Positions 17,475 through 25,967 of a stretch of DNA of 64,000 nucleotides are shown here, piece after piece (position 1 is the first letter of the stretch; each line of letters opens with the position of its first letter). The notes beneath the pieces are model-generated. The model was given only the letters and a program-made list of their open reading frames with translations. It searched no databases and was not told the origin of the DNA. A program made the position numbers and the translations under genes. Origin of the DNA: Rheinheimera sp. (GTDB lineage Bacteria > Pseudomonadota > Gammaproteobacteria > Enterobacterales > Alteromonadaceae); the NCBI GenBank assembly GCA_003543135.1, contig DPJG01000010.1, positions 1-64,000 on the forward strand, written 5' to 3'.

Positions 17475-18012
17475 TGGCTACCTCCAACTGCACACGCAGT
17501 TTATCTAATGCCGCATAAAATCTTGATTTAACGGTATTGCTCGACAGCGCCAGCTGATCGGCAATTTCGTCAAAAGTAAATTGCTGATAAAACCTCAGTT
17601 CCACCACCAGCCGTTGTTCCGGCGGTAAGGTACGCAGCTGTTGCTGTACCAGTTTTTGTGTCTGGGCGCCGTACAGCTGTTGCTCGTGGCTTTGTTCGTC
17701 TTCGTTATACAGCTCTGGTATATCGTCCAGATCCTGACTGGGTTTGCGCTTGCGCAGCATATCCATAGCGCGGTAGTTGGCAATGCCAAACAGCCAGGTT
17801 TTAAAGCTGCTGTCGCCGCGAAATTGCGCCAGATTGCGGCACAACACCATGCACACGTCCTGCAGCAGATCACGGGCGTCGTCCGGGTTTCCCATCAGGC
17901 GCAGGCCGTAATAATACAGCACGGACTGATACCGGCTGACGAGCTGCTGCCAGGCGCGTTCGTCGCCATTCAGCGCTTTGTTGATTAAAGATTCGTCACT
18001 GCGTTTAAACAC
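17449..18012 (-). CDS. ECF-type RNA polymerase sigma factor
   Basis: A 187-residue sigma70-family ECF protein. Region 2 covers about residues 18-85 (FRGDSSFKTWLFGIANYRAMDMLRKRK, the region 2.4 promoter contact). Region 4 covers about 120-175 (LRTLPPEQRLVVELRFYQQFTFDEIADQLALSSNTVKSRFYAALDKLR, the -35 binding helix-turn-helix). It opens a three-gene operon with a putative anti-sigma factor and an exported coiled-coil protein, implying envelope-stress control. The start is GTG at 18012 and is only weakly supported. I found no convincing ECF self-promoter (AAC -35 with correctly spaced -10) upstream, so autoregulation is unproven. Confidence 0.9.
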   Translation of the reverse strand: MFKRSDESLINKALNGDERAWQQLVSRYQSVLYYYGLRLMGNPDDARDLLQDVCMVLCRNLAQFRGDSSFKTWLFGIANYRAMDMLRKRKPSQDLDDIPELYNEDEQSHEQQLYGAQTQKLVQQQLRTLPPEQRLVVELRFYQQFTFDEIADQLALSSNTVKSRFYAALDKLRVQLEVANVGQSANF

Positions 18013-18271
18013 TTTGTTTTTATTCTCAGGTTCTGATGTGCATTGGTCGGGCCCTGGTGAAATTTAGTTGGCTGTGATGGCTAAAAAAATAAAATATTTT
18101 TAGATACTAATTCAGTTCTTTGAATTAACTCATAATTTTATTTTTTTATTGGTGGCTGTCGCTGATTTTTAGTGCGGCCAACCACAAAAAGAGTGAAACA
18201 CCCCGCCTGTTAAATCCAAAAACTGCCTGATGCCGTATGTATCAGTATCTCAATGAGGATGGACGAGCAGA
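18013..18271. promoter_or_regulatory. AT-rich divergent promoter region
   Basis: About 260 bases between the ECF operon and a divergent lipoprotein gene. It contains a very AT-rich block (18080-18160) and an imperfect inverted repeat AATTCA-N6-TGAATT near 18110-18127. It must hold promoters for both directions, but no box pair is clear enough to assign. Confidence 0.4.
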
Positions 18272-18895
18272 ATGCGCAAAACTTTATGCTTAAGTTTGTT
18301 TGCTTTATTTGGCTGCAGCCAGTCAGTACAGGATTATCAGGCCATGACACCTAATTTACAGTTGTCGCAGTTTTTTGTCGGTTCCAGTGAAGCCTTTGGT
18401 GTGATGCACGACTGGCGTGGTAAACAAAGCCTGCATTTTACCGCTGAGCTTTGTGGTCAGTGGCAGGGCAATAGCGGCGATTTATATGAAATTTTCAGTT
18501 TTAGTGATGGCCGTGTTGATAAAAGACATTGGCAGCTCAGTCAGAACGACCAGGGTGAAATTTCCGGCAAAGCCGAAGATGTAGTGGGGCAGGCGACAGG
18601 GCAGCTGGCTGGCAATACCTTGTATTGGCAATATGTGCTGCGTATTCCTAAGGCAGCGGATGCAGGTAAAGAGAACGAGCAAAGCAGCGATTATATCGAC
18701 GTGACGGTCAAAGACTGGTTGTATCTGGTCAGCCCAACCCAGCTGATTAACCGCTCCACTTTGCATAAATTTGGTTTAACAGTGGGCGAGCTGACGCTGG
18801 CCATTCGCCAGCTGGATAAAACAGCCGACTGCGCTGCATTTATCCGTCGTTATGAAGCTACTGAGCGTACTGTGCCGTTGGCACCACAAAACTAA
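18272..18895 (+). CDS. Hypothetical lipoprotein
   Basis: A 207-residue predicted lipoprotein: the signal peptide ends in the lipobox LFGC with the lipidated Cys at residue 15 (LFALFGCSQS). The mature part is rich in beta strands: the LHFTAELCGQWQGNSGDLYEIFSFSDG, QLAGNTLYWQYVLRI and DVTVKDWLYLVSPTQLINRSTLHKFG segments. This fits the DUF3833 family as I remember it (proteins of this size with a FxG-type motif and a RW--DKFG-like end), although I hold that only as likely. It stands opposite the ECF operon and could be a regulon member. Terminated by a strong hairpin. Confidence 0.8.
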   Translation: MRKTLCLSLFALFGCSQSVQDYQAMTPNLQLSQFFVGSSEAFGVMHDWRGKQSLHFTAELCGQWQGNSGDLYEIFSFSDGRVDKRHWQLSQNDQGEISGKAEDVVGQATGQLAGNTLYWQYVLRIPKAADAGKENEQSSDYIDVTVKDWLYLVSPTQLINRSTLHKFGLTVGELTLAIRQLDKTADCAAFIRRYEATERTVPLAPQN

Positions 18896-18930
18896 TTTTG
18901 CTGCTGTGTTATTTTTTTGTCACAGCGAAT

Positions 18931-18965
18931 AAAAAAGGCCTGAACAAACTCAGGCCTTTTAAGTT
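18931..18965. terminator. Bidirectional terminator
   Basis: AAAAGGCCTGA (18933-18943) pairs perfectly with TCAGGCCTTTT (18950-18960) around a 6-base loop, with A and T tracts outside. It serves the lipoprotein gene and the convergent HD-GYP gene. Confidence 0.85.
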
Positions 18966-19008
18966 TTTGTAATTTAAAGTTTTTTCTTTGTGCTGAGTTT
19001 TTAACAAA

Positions 19009-20556
19009 CTACTGCAAATCAGGATAAGCGTCGCGGATAGCAATAAATTCATCCAGATGGCTCAGCAGAATATCCACCAGTACAGGGTCAAACTGTTTGC
19101 CTTTTTCTTCGGCTAAATATTGCAGCACTTTGGGCATAGGCCAGGCTTCTTTGTAACAACGTTCACTGGCCAGGGCGTCAAAAACGTCGGCCAGCGCTGT
19201 GATACGGCCGGCGATATCAATTTCTTCACCGGCTAAACCCCGTGGATAACCCTTACCATCCCAGCGCTCATGGTGTTCATACGCAATAATGGCGCCCTGC
19301 TGCAAAATTTCATTCTGTGATTTTTGCAAAATCTGATAACCAATTTCAGCATGCTGACGCATGATGTCCCACTCTGCGGCGTCGTGTTTGCCCGGTTTAT
19401 TCAGAATATGATCCGGAATCGCAATTTTACCGACGTCGTGCAAAGGCGAGGCTAGTTTGATTTTTTCGGCGTCGTAGTTGGATAAACCATATTTCAGCGC
19501 CAGTAAAAAACTGAAGTTGGCCACCCGTTTTACGTGGCTGCCGGTTTCTTTGGACCTTTTTTCAACCGCTTCGCCCAAAATATAAGACAGTTCACGCTGG
19601 CTTTCTTTAATCAGCTCTCTGAGCCTGATGTTTTCATAAGCTACGGCAATATTGCTGGCAAAATAACTGAGCAGATGATGATCAACCTGGTCAAATTTGC
19701 TGTCTTTACTGACATACAACAGGTTTTCCAGGCCACGGCTGGTGGTGAAATAACCAACAAAATAATCGTCACCATGGAAGGTGTGTTTCAGTTGATGCAC
19801 TTTTTTAAGCCGTTCAACCACATCTTCAGGTAGCTTGTGATCCGGCGCTGTGTCCTGGCCAGTGGCAGCGATGACGTCCAGTTGCAGTTGTTGCTGTCGT
19901 GGGTCACCGGTGGCGGCACAACAATAAATCTGTTGATGATCAAGCCCAAGTAAATGTGCGGCCTGCGCCAGAATATTAGACGCAAACTCGGTCAGGCTTT
20001 CACATTCAAGAAAACTGACGGTAGAACCGATAATTTTTTCCAGGCCTTTTTTGTTGTCATCAATAATGCAAATGTCGCGGTAGGAGCGTAACGACGAATA
20101 CAACAGAGTTTTCAGTTTAATGGCGGTGACTTCGGTTTTGTTTTTATAGTCGTTAATGTCGTAATCGCGGATCACACTTTCTTCCGGTGCCTCACCGGGC
20201 TGGCCGGTACGCAAAATCAGCCGGATTTGATGTTGGTTCAGCTCAGAGCGGATGGTTTTGATGAGATCCAGCCCCGCATGATTGGTTTCCATGACTACGT
20301 CAATAATGGCAACAGCAATACCCGGGTTGGTCTGTAATACAGCACGCGCCTCACGGGCGCTGTACACATGAATAAGTTCTACATTGCGGTGTTCAAACTG
20401 AAATCCACGCAGCACCAGACTGGTGATTTGATGAATGCTTTCGTCATCATCCACAATCAGTACCTGCCATGGTTTTTGACCGGTTGGAGATGGGACCGTT
20501 TCCGTTGCCCAACTGATGGCAGTGTCCTGACTGAATAAAAAGTCTTGGTTGCTCAT
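19009..20556 (-). CDS. Response regulator with DUF3369 and HD-GYP phosphodiesterase domains
   Basis: A 515-residue protein that probably degrades c-di-GMP. Domain order: receiver domain (about residues 30-160; LIVDDDESIH acidic pocket, phospho-acceptor Asp in AIIDVVMET), a DUF3369-type sensory domain (about 165-320), and HD-GYP (about 325-510). The catalytic features are intact: HDVGKIAIPD near 373, HHERWDGKGYP near 432-438, and ALADVFDAL. No cognate histidine kinase is adjacent, so the phosphodonor must be elsewhere. A single-gene unit transcribed toward the lipoprotein gene. Confidence 0.93.
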   Translation of the reverse strand: MSNQDFLFSQDTAISWATETVPSPTGQKPWQVLIVDDDESIHQITSLVLRGFQFEHRNVELIHVYSAREARAVLQTNPGIAVAIIDVVMETNHAGLDLIKTIRSELNQHQIRLILRTGQPGEAPEESVIRDYDINDYKNKTEVTAIKLKTLLYSSLRSYRDICIIDDNKKGLEKIIGSTVSFLECESLTEFASNILAQAAHLLGLDHQQIYCCAATGDPRQQQLQLDVIAATGQDTAPDHKLPEDVVERLKKVHQLKHTFHGDDYFVGYFTTSRGLENLLYVSKDSKFDQVDHHLLSYFASNIAVAYENIRLRELIKESQRELSYILGEAVEKRSKETGSHVKRVANFSFLLALKYGLSNYDAEKIKLASPLHDVGKIAIPDHILNKPGKHDAAEWDIMRQHAEIGYQILQKSQNEILQQGAIIAYEHHERWDGKGYPRGLAGEEIDIAGRITALADVFDALASERCYKEAWPMPKVLQYLAEEKGKQFDPVLVDILLSHLDEFIAIRDAYPDLQ

Positions 20557-20639
20557 AGGCTCAGCTCAATACAAAGTTAATGTTAACTATGGCTGACAAT
20601 TAACATATTGGCAGCTGTTGCATCGCAGAAAAATGGTTT

Positions 20640-21026
20640 TCAGCGATTTTCCAGTGATTCCAGTTCGATATTAATAGCGTGACAGGAGATCTGAATTTCA
20701 TATAACGAAATCAACAGGCTTAACATCAGGCAGACTAAACTGGCACCAAAACACCATTGGCCGGCCAGAGTCCAGTTTAAAAATAAACTGAACATCGACA
20801 AAGTACAAAGTACAAAACTAATCACCCCCCAGCGCTGCATCGAGCGGATCAGCACAATACGCTGACGCAGATTTTCAATTTGTCTTTTGGCCAGATCCCG
20901 TACCTGATCGCCTTCTCGTTCGTTCAGCTGGCGGATCAGTTGAGCTAACACCAGAAACCTGTTGGTATAAGCCAGCAGCAATAACGAGATGGCAGGAAAT
21001 AACAAAGCCGGGGTGGTGAGGGTCAT
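20640..21026 (-). CDS. DUF2721 family membrane protein
   Basis: A 128-residue integral membrane protein: an N-terminal helix (about residues 5-25), a charged cytoplasmic stretch with LNEREGDQVRDLAKRQIENLRQRIVLIR, and two more helices (about 65-85 and 90-112). The ...PALLFPAISLLLLAYTNRFLVLAQLIRQL start matches the DUF2721 family as I know it. Its role is unknown. Upstream (21027-21145) it is divergent from the MarC-family gene. Confidence 0.82.
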   Translation of the reverse strand: MTLTTPALLFPAISLLLLAYTNRFLVLAQLIRQLNEREGDQVRDLAKRQIENLRQRIVLIRSMQRWGVISFVLCTLSMFSLFLNWTLAGQWCFGASLVCLMLSLLISLYEIQISCHAINIELESLENR

Positions 21027-21145
21027 GTGTCTGCTCCAATGGTGCTGAATTTTGCAGCTAAATCACTGCAACAATTTGATTCGCTTGAAATCTGAACTCA
21101 TATTACACTGACTTCAGCCAAATAAAACCGCCCCGGAGGTGCAGC

Positions 21146-21742
21146 ATGGCCGTTGATTTATGGAGTGCGATGCTGACATTGTTTTTGATCATGGACCCTC
21201 TGGGCAACCTGCCGATTGTGGTGGCTATTTTAAAAGACTTAAAACCCGAACGCCGCCGTATCGTTTTAATCCGTGAACTTATTTTGTCGCTGATTATTTT
21301 ATTAATGTTTTTGTACGGCGGGCAGAGCTTTTTGGCCCTGCTTGGGGTCAAAGAAGAAGCGGTGAGTATTGCCGGTGGTATTATCCTGTTTTTAATCGCC
21401 ATCCGGATGATTTTTCCGCCGCCGGGTGGTTTGGCCGGTTTAAAAGAAGGTGAAGAACCTTTTTTATTTCCGCTGGCTGTGCCAATGATTGCCGGGCCTT
21501 CAATTCTGGCTGCGCTTATTTTGCTGGCCAATCAGCAGCCGGGTCAGATGATGGACTGGACCCTGGCTTTAGTAGGCGCCTGGCTGGTGAGTTCAGCCAT
21601 TTTATTATTTGCGCCCATGTTGCACAGAGTGCTGGGCGAACGTGGTCTGACCGCGATGGAAAGATTAATGGGTATGATTTTAGTGATAATTGCAGTACAA
21701 ATGTTGTTAAATGGCATCAGCCATTATTTTAAATGGGATTAA
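21146..21742 (+). CDS. yhgN: MarC family membrane protein YhgN
   Basis: A 198-residue six-helix membrane protein of the MarC family, closest to YhgN: MDPLGNLPIVVAIL near the N-terminus and PLAVPMIAGPSILAALILL in the middle are the family's duplicated motifs. Despite the name, MarC proteins have no proven role in antibiotic resistance; transport is presumed. The start ATG 21146 has an excellent GGAGG site. The Q-rich coiled-coil gene begins 3 bases after its stop, so the two are very likely co-transcribed and translationally coupled. Confidence 0.9.
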   Translation: MAVDLWSAMLTLFLIMDPLGNLPIVVAILKDLKPERRRIVLIRELILSLIILLMFLYGGQSFLALLGVKEEAVSIAGGIILFLIAIRMIFPPPGGLAGLKEGEEPFLFPLAVPMIAGPSILAALILLANQQPGQMMDWTLALVGAWLVSSAILLFAPMLHRVLGERGLTAMERLMGMILVIIAVQMLLNGISHYFKWD

Positions 21743-21745
21743 CAG

Positions 21746-23287
21746 ATGCAGGCCGTCGTAAAAAATAACACAGAGCAAAGTGAACAGACTCTGGTCCAAA
21801 CCGCACAACAACAACTTGAAACCGCACTGGTAGATTTTTCCGGTCAGTTATTAAGTCAACAACAACAATTGCTGGAACAACTGACCGCTTCGGTGCGTCA
21901 GCAGGTTGAGCAGCAGTGGCAACAAAAACTAGAACAACAACAGTTGCAACTGCATTCACAACAAAGTGCCGCTGATGGAGCCAGTGCACAGCAACAGCAG
22001 CTGGAAGCTGAGTGCTCTTTGCTGAAACAGCAGCTGGCTGCAGCAGAAAAGCAGCAACAGCAAAGCCAGCAACAGCTCAGGCAGTTTCAGGACGAAAAAG
22101 AAGAAGCTTTGGCTGCGATGCAGCGCCTCGCTGTGCAGCTCAAACAAAGCCAGGACGACTTTAAAGCGGAAAAATACCGGGTGCTGGAGCTGGAGAAACA
22201 GCAACAACAAGCCAGCGAGTCCGGCAATCAGTTACTGGAAAGCGCCTTACATCAAGTCACCTCAGAGCGTGATGCACTGCAGTTGCAAATTCAGCAGCTG
22301 CGCACCGAATTGCAGGATGCCCAGTTGCAGCAGGCCAGTGTCACCAGTCAGTGGCAACAACAACTGGATAAACAGCAGCAGCACAATACCCAGTTAAAAG
22401 CTGAGTTGACACAACATCAGCAGGCATTGGCTGAAGCGCAACAACAGCATACGCTACTGCTGCAGAAGCTGGCGCAGACCGAGGCCAGTTTAGAACAACT
22501 GCAACAACAACAAAGTGAGCAGGCCGGCAATCTGTCGCAGCAGCTGGCAGAGCGCGACGCGCAACTGCTGGCAGTGCAGCAGCAATTACAGACTGCAGAG
22601 CAAAAGCTACAGCAGGCAACAGCACAACAACTGGCGTTGCAACAACAGCTGGATCAACAGCAACAACAAACCAGTGCCTTGTGGGCCGCGCAACAACAAA
22701 CCGCCGAAGAAACCCTGCAACAGGCATTGGCGCAACAAGCCACAAATCATCAGCAGGAAATGGCGCAACTGCAGCAGCAGCTGGATCAATACCAGCAACA
22801 GGTGAATGCAATGGCGGTGCAGCTGAATCAAATCACTGTGATTGATCAGCAACTGCAGCAGGAACTGAAAATCCGCTTGCAGCAATTTGAACAGCTGGAA
22901 CAGGAAAAGCAGCAGCTCAGTGCCAGCCTGGCCGAACAGCAACATCAGCAGCAGTCAGCTTCTGCCGAACTGACCCAGGCCGCTGCTGCGCTGGCCGAAA
23001 CCCGGCAGCAGCTGCTGGCGTTACAGGAAAAAGAGCAGGAATGGTCGACGTTGCAGCATAAGCTGGAAAGTCAGTTGTTCCGAGCCCAGACCAGGCAGCA
23101 GGCGCTGGAAGAGCGGCAACAAAATGAAGGCGATCAGTCCAGGGAAACCATCAGAGTGTTGCGCCAGCAGCTGCACCAGCTGGAGCAGGACAGTCTGCAA
23201 CAACAGCAGACGCTGGAGCAGCAGCTGACCGAATACCGGCTGAAGTTTGAATATGCCCAGCGTCAGCTCAATGCAACTTCAGGTTGA
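21746..23287 (+). CDS. Glutamine-rich long coiled-coil protein
   Basis: A 513-residue soluble protein with almost no globular content: from end to end it is heptad-like helix rich in Gln, Leu, Ala and Glu (about 30 percent Gln in the first hundred residues). It has no signal peptide and no membrane helix, so it should be cytoplasmic. The N-terminal EQTLVQTAQQQLETALVDFSGQLLSQQ might correspond to a short DNA-binding-like head as in KfrA-type proteins, but no helix-turn-helix is clear. Gln codons alternate CAA and CAG, so it is not a simple triplet expansion. Co-transcribed with yhgN. Function unknown; a structural or scaffolding role is a guess. Confidence 0.8.
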   Translation: MQAVVKNNTEQSEQTLVQTAQQQLETALVDFSGQLLSQQQQLLEQLTASVRQQVEQQWQQKLEQQQLQLHSQQSAADGASAQQQQLEAECSLLKQQLAAAEKQQQQSQQQLRQFQDEKEEALAAMQRLAVQLKQSQDDFKAEKYRVLELEKQQQQASESGNQLLESALHQVTSERDALQLQIQQLRTELQDAQLQQASVTSQWQQQLDKQQQHNTQLKAELTQHQQALAEAQQQHTLLLQKLAQTEASLEQLQQQQSEQAGNLSQQLAERDAQLLAVQQQLQTAEQKLQQATAQQLALQQQLDQQQQQTSALWAAQQQTAEETLQQALAQQATNHQQEMAQLQQQLDQYQQQVNAMAVQLNQITVIDQQLQQELKIRLQQFEQLEQEKQQLSASLAEQQHQQQSASAELTQAAAALAETRQQLLALQEKEQEWSTLQHKLESQLFRAQTRQQALEERQQNEGDQSRETIRVLRQQLHQLEQDSLQQQQTLEQQLTEYRLKFEYAQRQLNATSG

Positions 23288-23382
23288 ACCGGCTTTGATG
23301 CTGGTTCTGCCTGCCTGCCTTGTGTATCATAGCTGCCCTGAAACTGCCCTCAGGGCAACTGCTTGTCAGATAAGAGAATTGC

Positions 23383-24000
23383 ATGAATTCAAAAGCCAAT
23401 AATTTCCAGCGCATGCGTGATTTAAGCTTCTATCAGCAAGGCGCAGTGGCGGCCACTTTGCTGGAAAGAATGATCCCAAGTTATCAGCTGTTTGCCGAAG
23501 TCACTGCTTTTGGTGATGCGGCTTTGCCCCGTCATGTGCTGGATTTGGTCTGGGAATGGTTGCAGGTAAAAAGAGCCAAAATTAACTTTGACCGTTTGCA
23601 GGAAGAGCTGGAACTGGTAACCCCAGAAGTCAGTCATTTTGATATTTTTGGTGTTTATCCTGCGCTGGATGCCATTACAGCTCTGGATATGATGCTCAAC
23701 GGCATTACCCAGCAAGACAGCACTGAATTTATTAATGTGGCCAAAATCTCTCAGGCTTCGGTAGCAAGGCTGATTGAACATGAGTCGGCCGATCTGGATA
23801 TTACCTCAGAAGCCGAGCTGAAAAAGGTAGTACGTGAGCATGAGCTGATGTGCTACGAAATGGACTGTTTGGCCGAGCTGATCGATATCTGTAGTGAAAT
23901 CAACGAGTTTGGTCGTGCTGAAGTACAAAAGCTCAAAGCCTGGGTGGCAGAGCAGGGTGTGACCAACCTTGGTATGGAATTAAACCCTGGCGCCAACTAA
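23383..24000 (+). CDS. yjaG: YjaG family (DUF416) protein
   Basis: A 205-residue soluble helical protein of the DUF416/YjaG family, recognised by QRMRDLSFYQQGAVAATLLERMIPSYQLFAE at the N-terminus and LDLVWEWLQVK after it. The family is widespread in gammaproteobacteria and has no known biochemical role. Length matches E. coli YjaG. ATG at 23383 has a GAGA-type site. A short palindrome (TGCCCTCAGGGCA) lies in the 95-base gap upstream. A 543-base gap follows. Confidence 0.9.
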   Translation: MNSKANNFQRMRDLSFYQQGAVAATLLERMIPSYQLFAEVTAFGDAALPRHVLDLVWEWLQVKRAKINFDRLQEELELVTPEVSHFDIFGVYPALDAITALDMMLNGITQQDSTEFINVAKISQASVARLIEHESADLDITSEAELKKVVREHELMCYEMDCLAELIDICSEINEFGRAEVQKLKAWVAEQGVTNLGMELNPGAN

Positions 24001-24543
24001 ACACTCTCAGATAGGCTGAGTCGGGATGCAGTAATACACCACTGCAACCCGCAGCCACTTCATGCTGGTTTATTGTGGCGCACTTATCACGACAGCACCT
24101 GAGCCGCCAGAACTAGACAGCTGACAACAGCAATTTATTTTCCCTGCCGCAAAACCAGACTCTGTGTATTGCCACTTATTTTCATAAAAACAGCAGTTTA
24201 AAACCCACTTCACGACTTTAGCACCTGAGTTCTGTTTAGCTGGATCCGGTCATATAAATGTGCTGTTTGAAAAATGCACAACTTGTACCTTTTTGTGAAT
24301 TTTATGCGTCAAAATGTTTTACATATAATTTTCACAATGCGAGTTTTGTTTATTTTATCCTTTAAAATCAATTGATTATTTATTTTAATTTTTGGCCTCA
24401 TTTTTGCTAACAGAGCGCAGCGCAGGATGATTGGCGTTTGACCTCACACAGTCGGGTCGGACTCTGGCTGCAATACCTGCGACCCGGTCAGCACAGCTGG
24501 CACATTGCTTGGTGTAATTCAAAAAGTTCTGGAGAACTTCAAC
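24001..24543. other. 543-base non-coding region upstream of the PEP-CTERM gene
   Basis: No supported gene on either strand. The middle (24280-24410) is strongly AT-rich with several TATAAT-like words, and probably carries the PEP-CTERM promoter and a long leader. The ribosome site is GGAGA at about 24531-24535. I could not identify a specific operator or small RNA, though a leader RNA of about 150 bases is possible. Confidence 0.4.
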
Positions 24544-25170
24544 ATGACGAATAACTTTGGGAAATTGTTTGCAGGTTTTGCCGCTGCAATCGCTTTAATG
24601 TCTTCTGCTGCTATGGCTGCGCCTATCACTGATGTGCAGGAATACAGCAACAACAGCGCAACTGAATATTTTGTTGATTCAGATGGCAACAAATACGATC
24701 AGCCGTTTTATCGCGATCAGAATCAGGATTGGGAGTGGATCCACAACCCACTGGCTGGTCTGTTCACCAATATCAAACTGAGTATTTCTGCGTTTGACGT
24801 GGACTTTGGCTCGGGTGAACTGGACGCTATTTCGGTATTTGACGGTACTTCATGGCTGAGCCTGGGTTACCTGGCCGGCGCAAGCGACATTTGGGCTTTT
24901 ACTGACTTTGATTTAACTGGTTTTAGCTGGGCACAAAGCCAGGTGAATGCTGGTTTAAAAGTGCGGATGAACATTGACCAGAACAACGCAGGCTGGTTAG
25001 TGACTTTAGGTAAATCAACCTTAACCGTAAACGGCGGTGATTTAGCTTGTGTTCCAACACCGGGTGTTCCTTGTACTCAGATCCCTGTGACTGAGCCAGG
25101 TGTATTTGGTCTGTTCGGTCTGGCATTAGCCGGTCTGATGCTGCGTCGCAGAAAAGCCAACAAAGCTTAA
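24544..25170 (+). CDS. PEP-CTERM sorting-domain protein
   Basis: A 208-residue exported protein: signal peptide about residues 1-25 (ending AMA-API), a beta-rich body, and a C-terminal sorting tail of the PEP-CTERM type. The tail consists of TEPGVFGLFGLALAGLMLRRRK: the EP-containing motif, a membrane helix and a basic end. Exosortase (EpsH/XrtA type) cleaves such tails during delivery of the protein to the cell surface or into exopolysaccharide. No exosortase gene lies in this window. Body Cys pairs sit in LACVPTPGVPCTQ. The start at 24544 was preferred over an upstream in-frame codon at 24505 because it gives a clean signal peptide and ribosome site. Confidence 0.87.
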   Translation: MTNNFGKLFAGFAAAIALMSSAAMAAPITDVQEYSNNSATEYFVDSDGNKYDQPFYRDQNQDWEWIHNPLAGLFTNIKLSISAFDVDFGSGELDAISVFDGTSWLSLGYLAGASDIWAFTDFDLTGFSWAQSQVNAGLKVRMNIDQNNAGWLVTLGKSTLTVNGGDLACVPTPGVPCTQIPVTEPGVFGLFGLALAGLMLRRRKANKA

Positions 25171-25176
25171 TCAAGC

Positions 25177-25248
25177 TTCAGACGACGGTTTACGTCGCCT
25201 GAAGACGAAAAACAAAAAGCCCGGTCAAACTGACCGGGCTTTTTGTTT
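25177..25248. terminator. Tandem hairpins ending in a bidirectional terminator
   Basis: The first hairpin pairs CGACG and CGTCG around GTTTA, with flanking CTTCAG/CTGAAG (about 25175-25205). The second is a 17-bp stem (25211-25227 with 25231-25247) around AAC, with A/T tracts on both sides. The second can terminate both the PEP-CTERM gene and the convergent rsmD. Confidence 0.85.
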
Positions 25249-25280
25249 GAATTTTTATAGGGTGATGAGCGTGCTGCAAT

Positions 25281-25886
25281 TTATTCAGGCTGCTCGCGCT
25301 GATATAACCGATATGCCAGCTGGCCTGCCACACTTTCTTTGATGGGCCGCCAGTTCGCCGGCAACTGGGCAACCGGCAGTTCTTTTTCACATTCGACATA
25401 AATCAGCGCATTGTCACTTAACCAGGACTGTTGTTCCAGCAAGGTGGCACAAGGCAATAATAAGCTCTGCCGGAATGGCGGGTCTAAAAACACCAAATCA
25501 TATTGCCTTTTTGCTGCCTGCTGCAGATAGACAAGGCAACTGCCAGCAATCACTTCGGCATTGTTGCACTTTAAGGTTTGCAGATGTTGTTGCAGCTGTT
25601 TTACCGCTGTTTTGTCCAGCTCCACCAGGGTGGCGAAGTTGGCGTGGCGCGACAGCGCTTCCAATGCCAGGCTGCCGCTGCCGCTGAAACAGTCCAGCAC
25701 AGTGCGGCCGGCGGTGTCCTGCATTAACCAGTTAAATAACGTTTCTTTCACTCTGTCTGTGGTGGGTCTTAACCCTTGTGCATTAAGCACTGGCAAACGC
25801 CGGCCGCGCCATTGGCCGCTGATAATACGGACAAAACCGGGGCCATTGTGGGTAGGGGCATTTGCTGCGGGGCGACGCGCTTTCAT
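25281..25886 (-). CDS. rsmD: 16S rRNA (guanine(966)-N2)-methyltransferase RsmD
   Basis: A 201-residue SAM-dependent methyltransferase that modifies G966 of 16S rRNA. It shows RIISGQWRGRRLPV at the N-terminus, TTDRVKETLFNWL, the SAM motif LDCFSGSGSLALEALSR, and the catalytic DPPF motif. The start is ATG at 25886 by family length; the open frame runs 50 codons further but without similarity. It is divergent from ftsY, exactly as in E. coli and relatives. Confidence 0.95.
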   Translation of the reverse strand: MKARRPAANAPTHNGPGFVRIISGQWRGRRLPVLNAQGLRPTTDRVKETLFNWLMQDTAGRTVLDCFSGSGSLALEALSRHANFATLVELDKTAVKQLQQHLQTLKCNNAEVIAGSCLVYLQQAAKRQYDLVFLDPPFRQSLLLPCATLLEQQSWLSDNALIYVECEKELPVAQLPANWRPIKESVAGQLAYRLYQREQPE

Positions 25887-25967
25887 CTGGTGTTTATGCC
25901 TGAATAATAAAGGTGTTAGTATAAGCAGCGATTTTACCTGAGTTTCCGTATTCTGACAGCGAACCCT

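Noticed and set aside
18105-18130. Possible ECF-type promoter for the sigma operon
   Set aside because: A GAACT-like -35 and a TCTAA-like -10 are there on the minus strand, but the spacing is only about 9 bases.
22341-22811. Minus-strand proline/alanine/valine-rich protein opposite the Q-rich gene
   Set aside because: It is the reverse complement of CAA/CAG-rich codons, an expected shadow.
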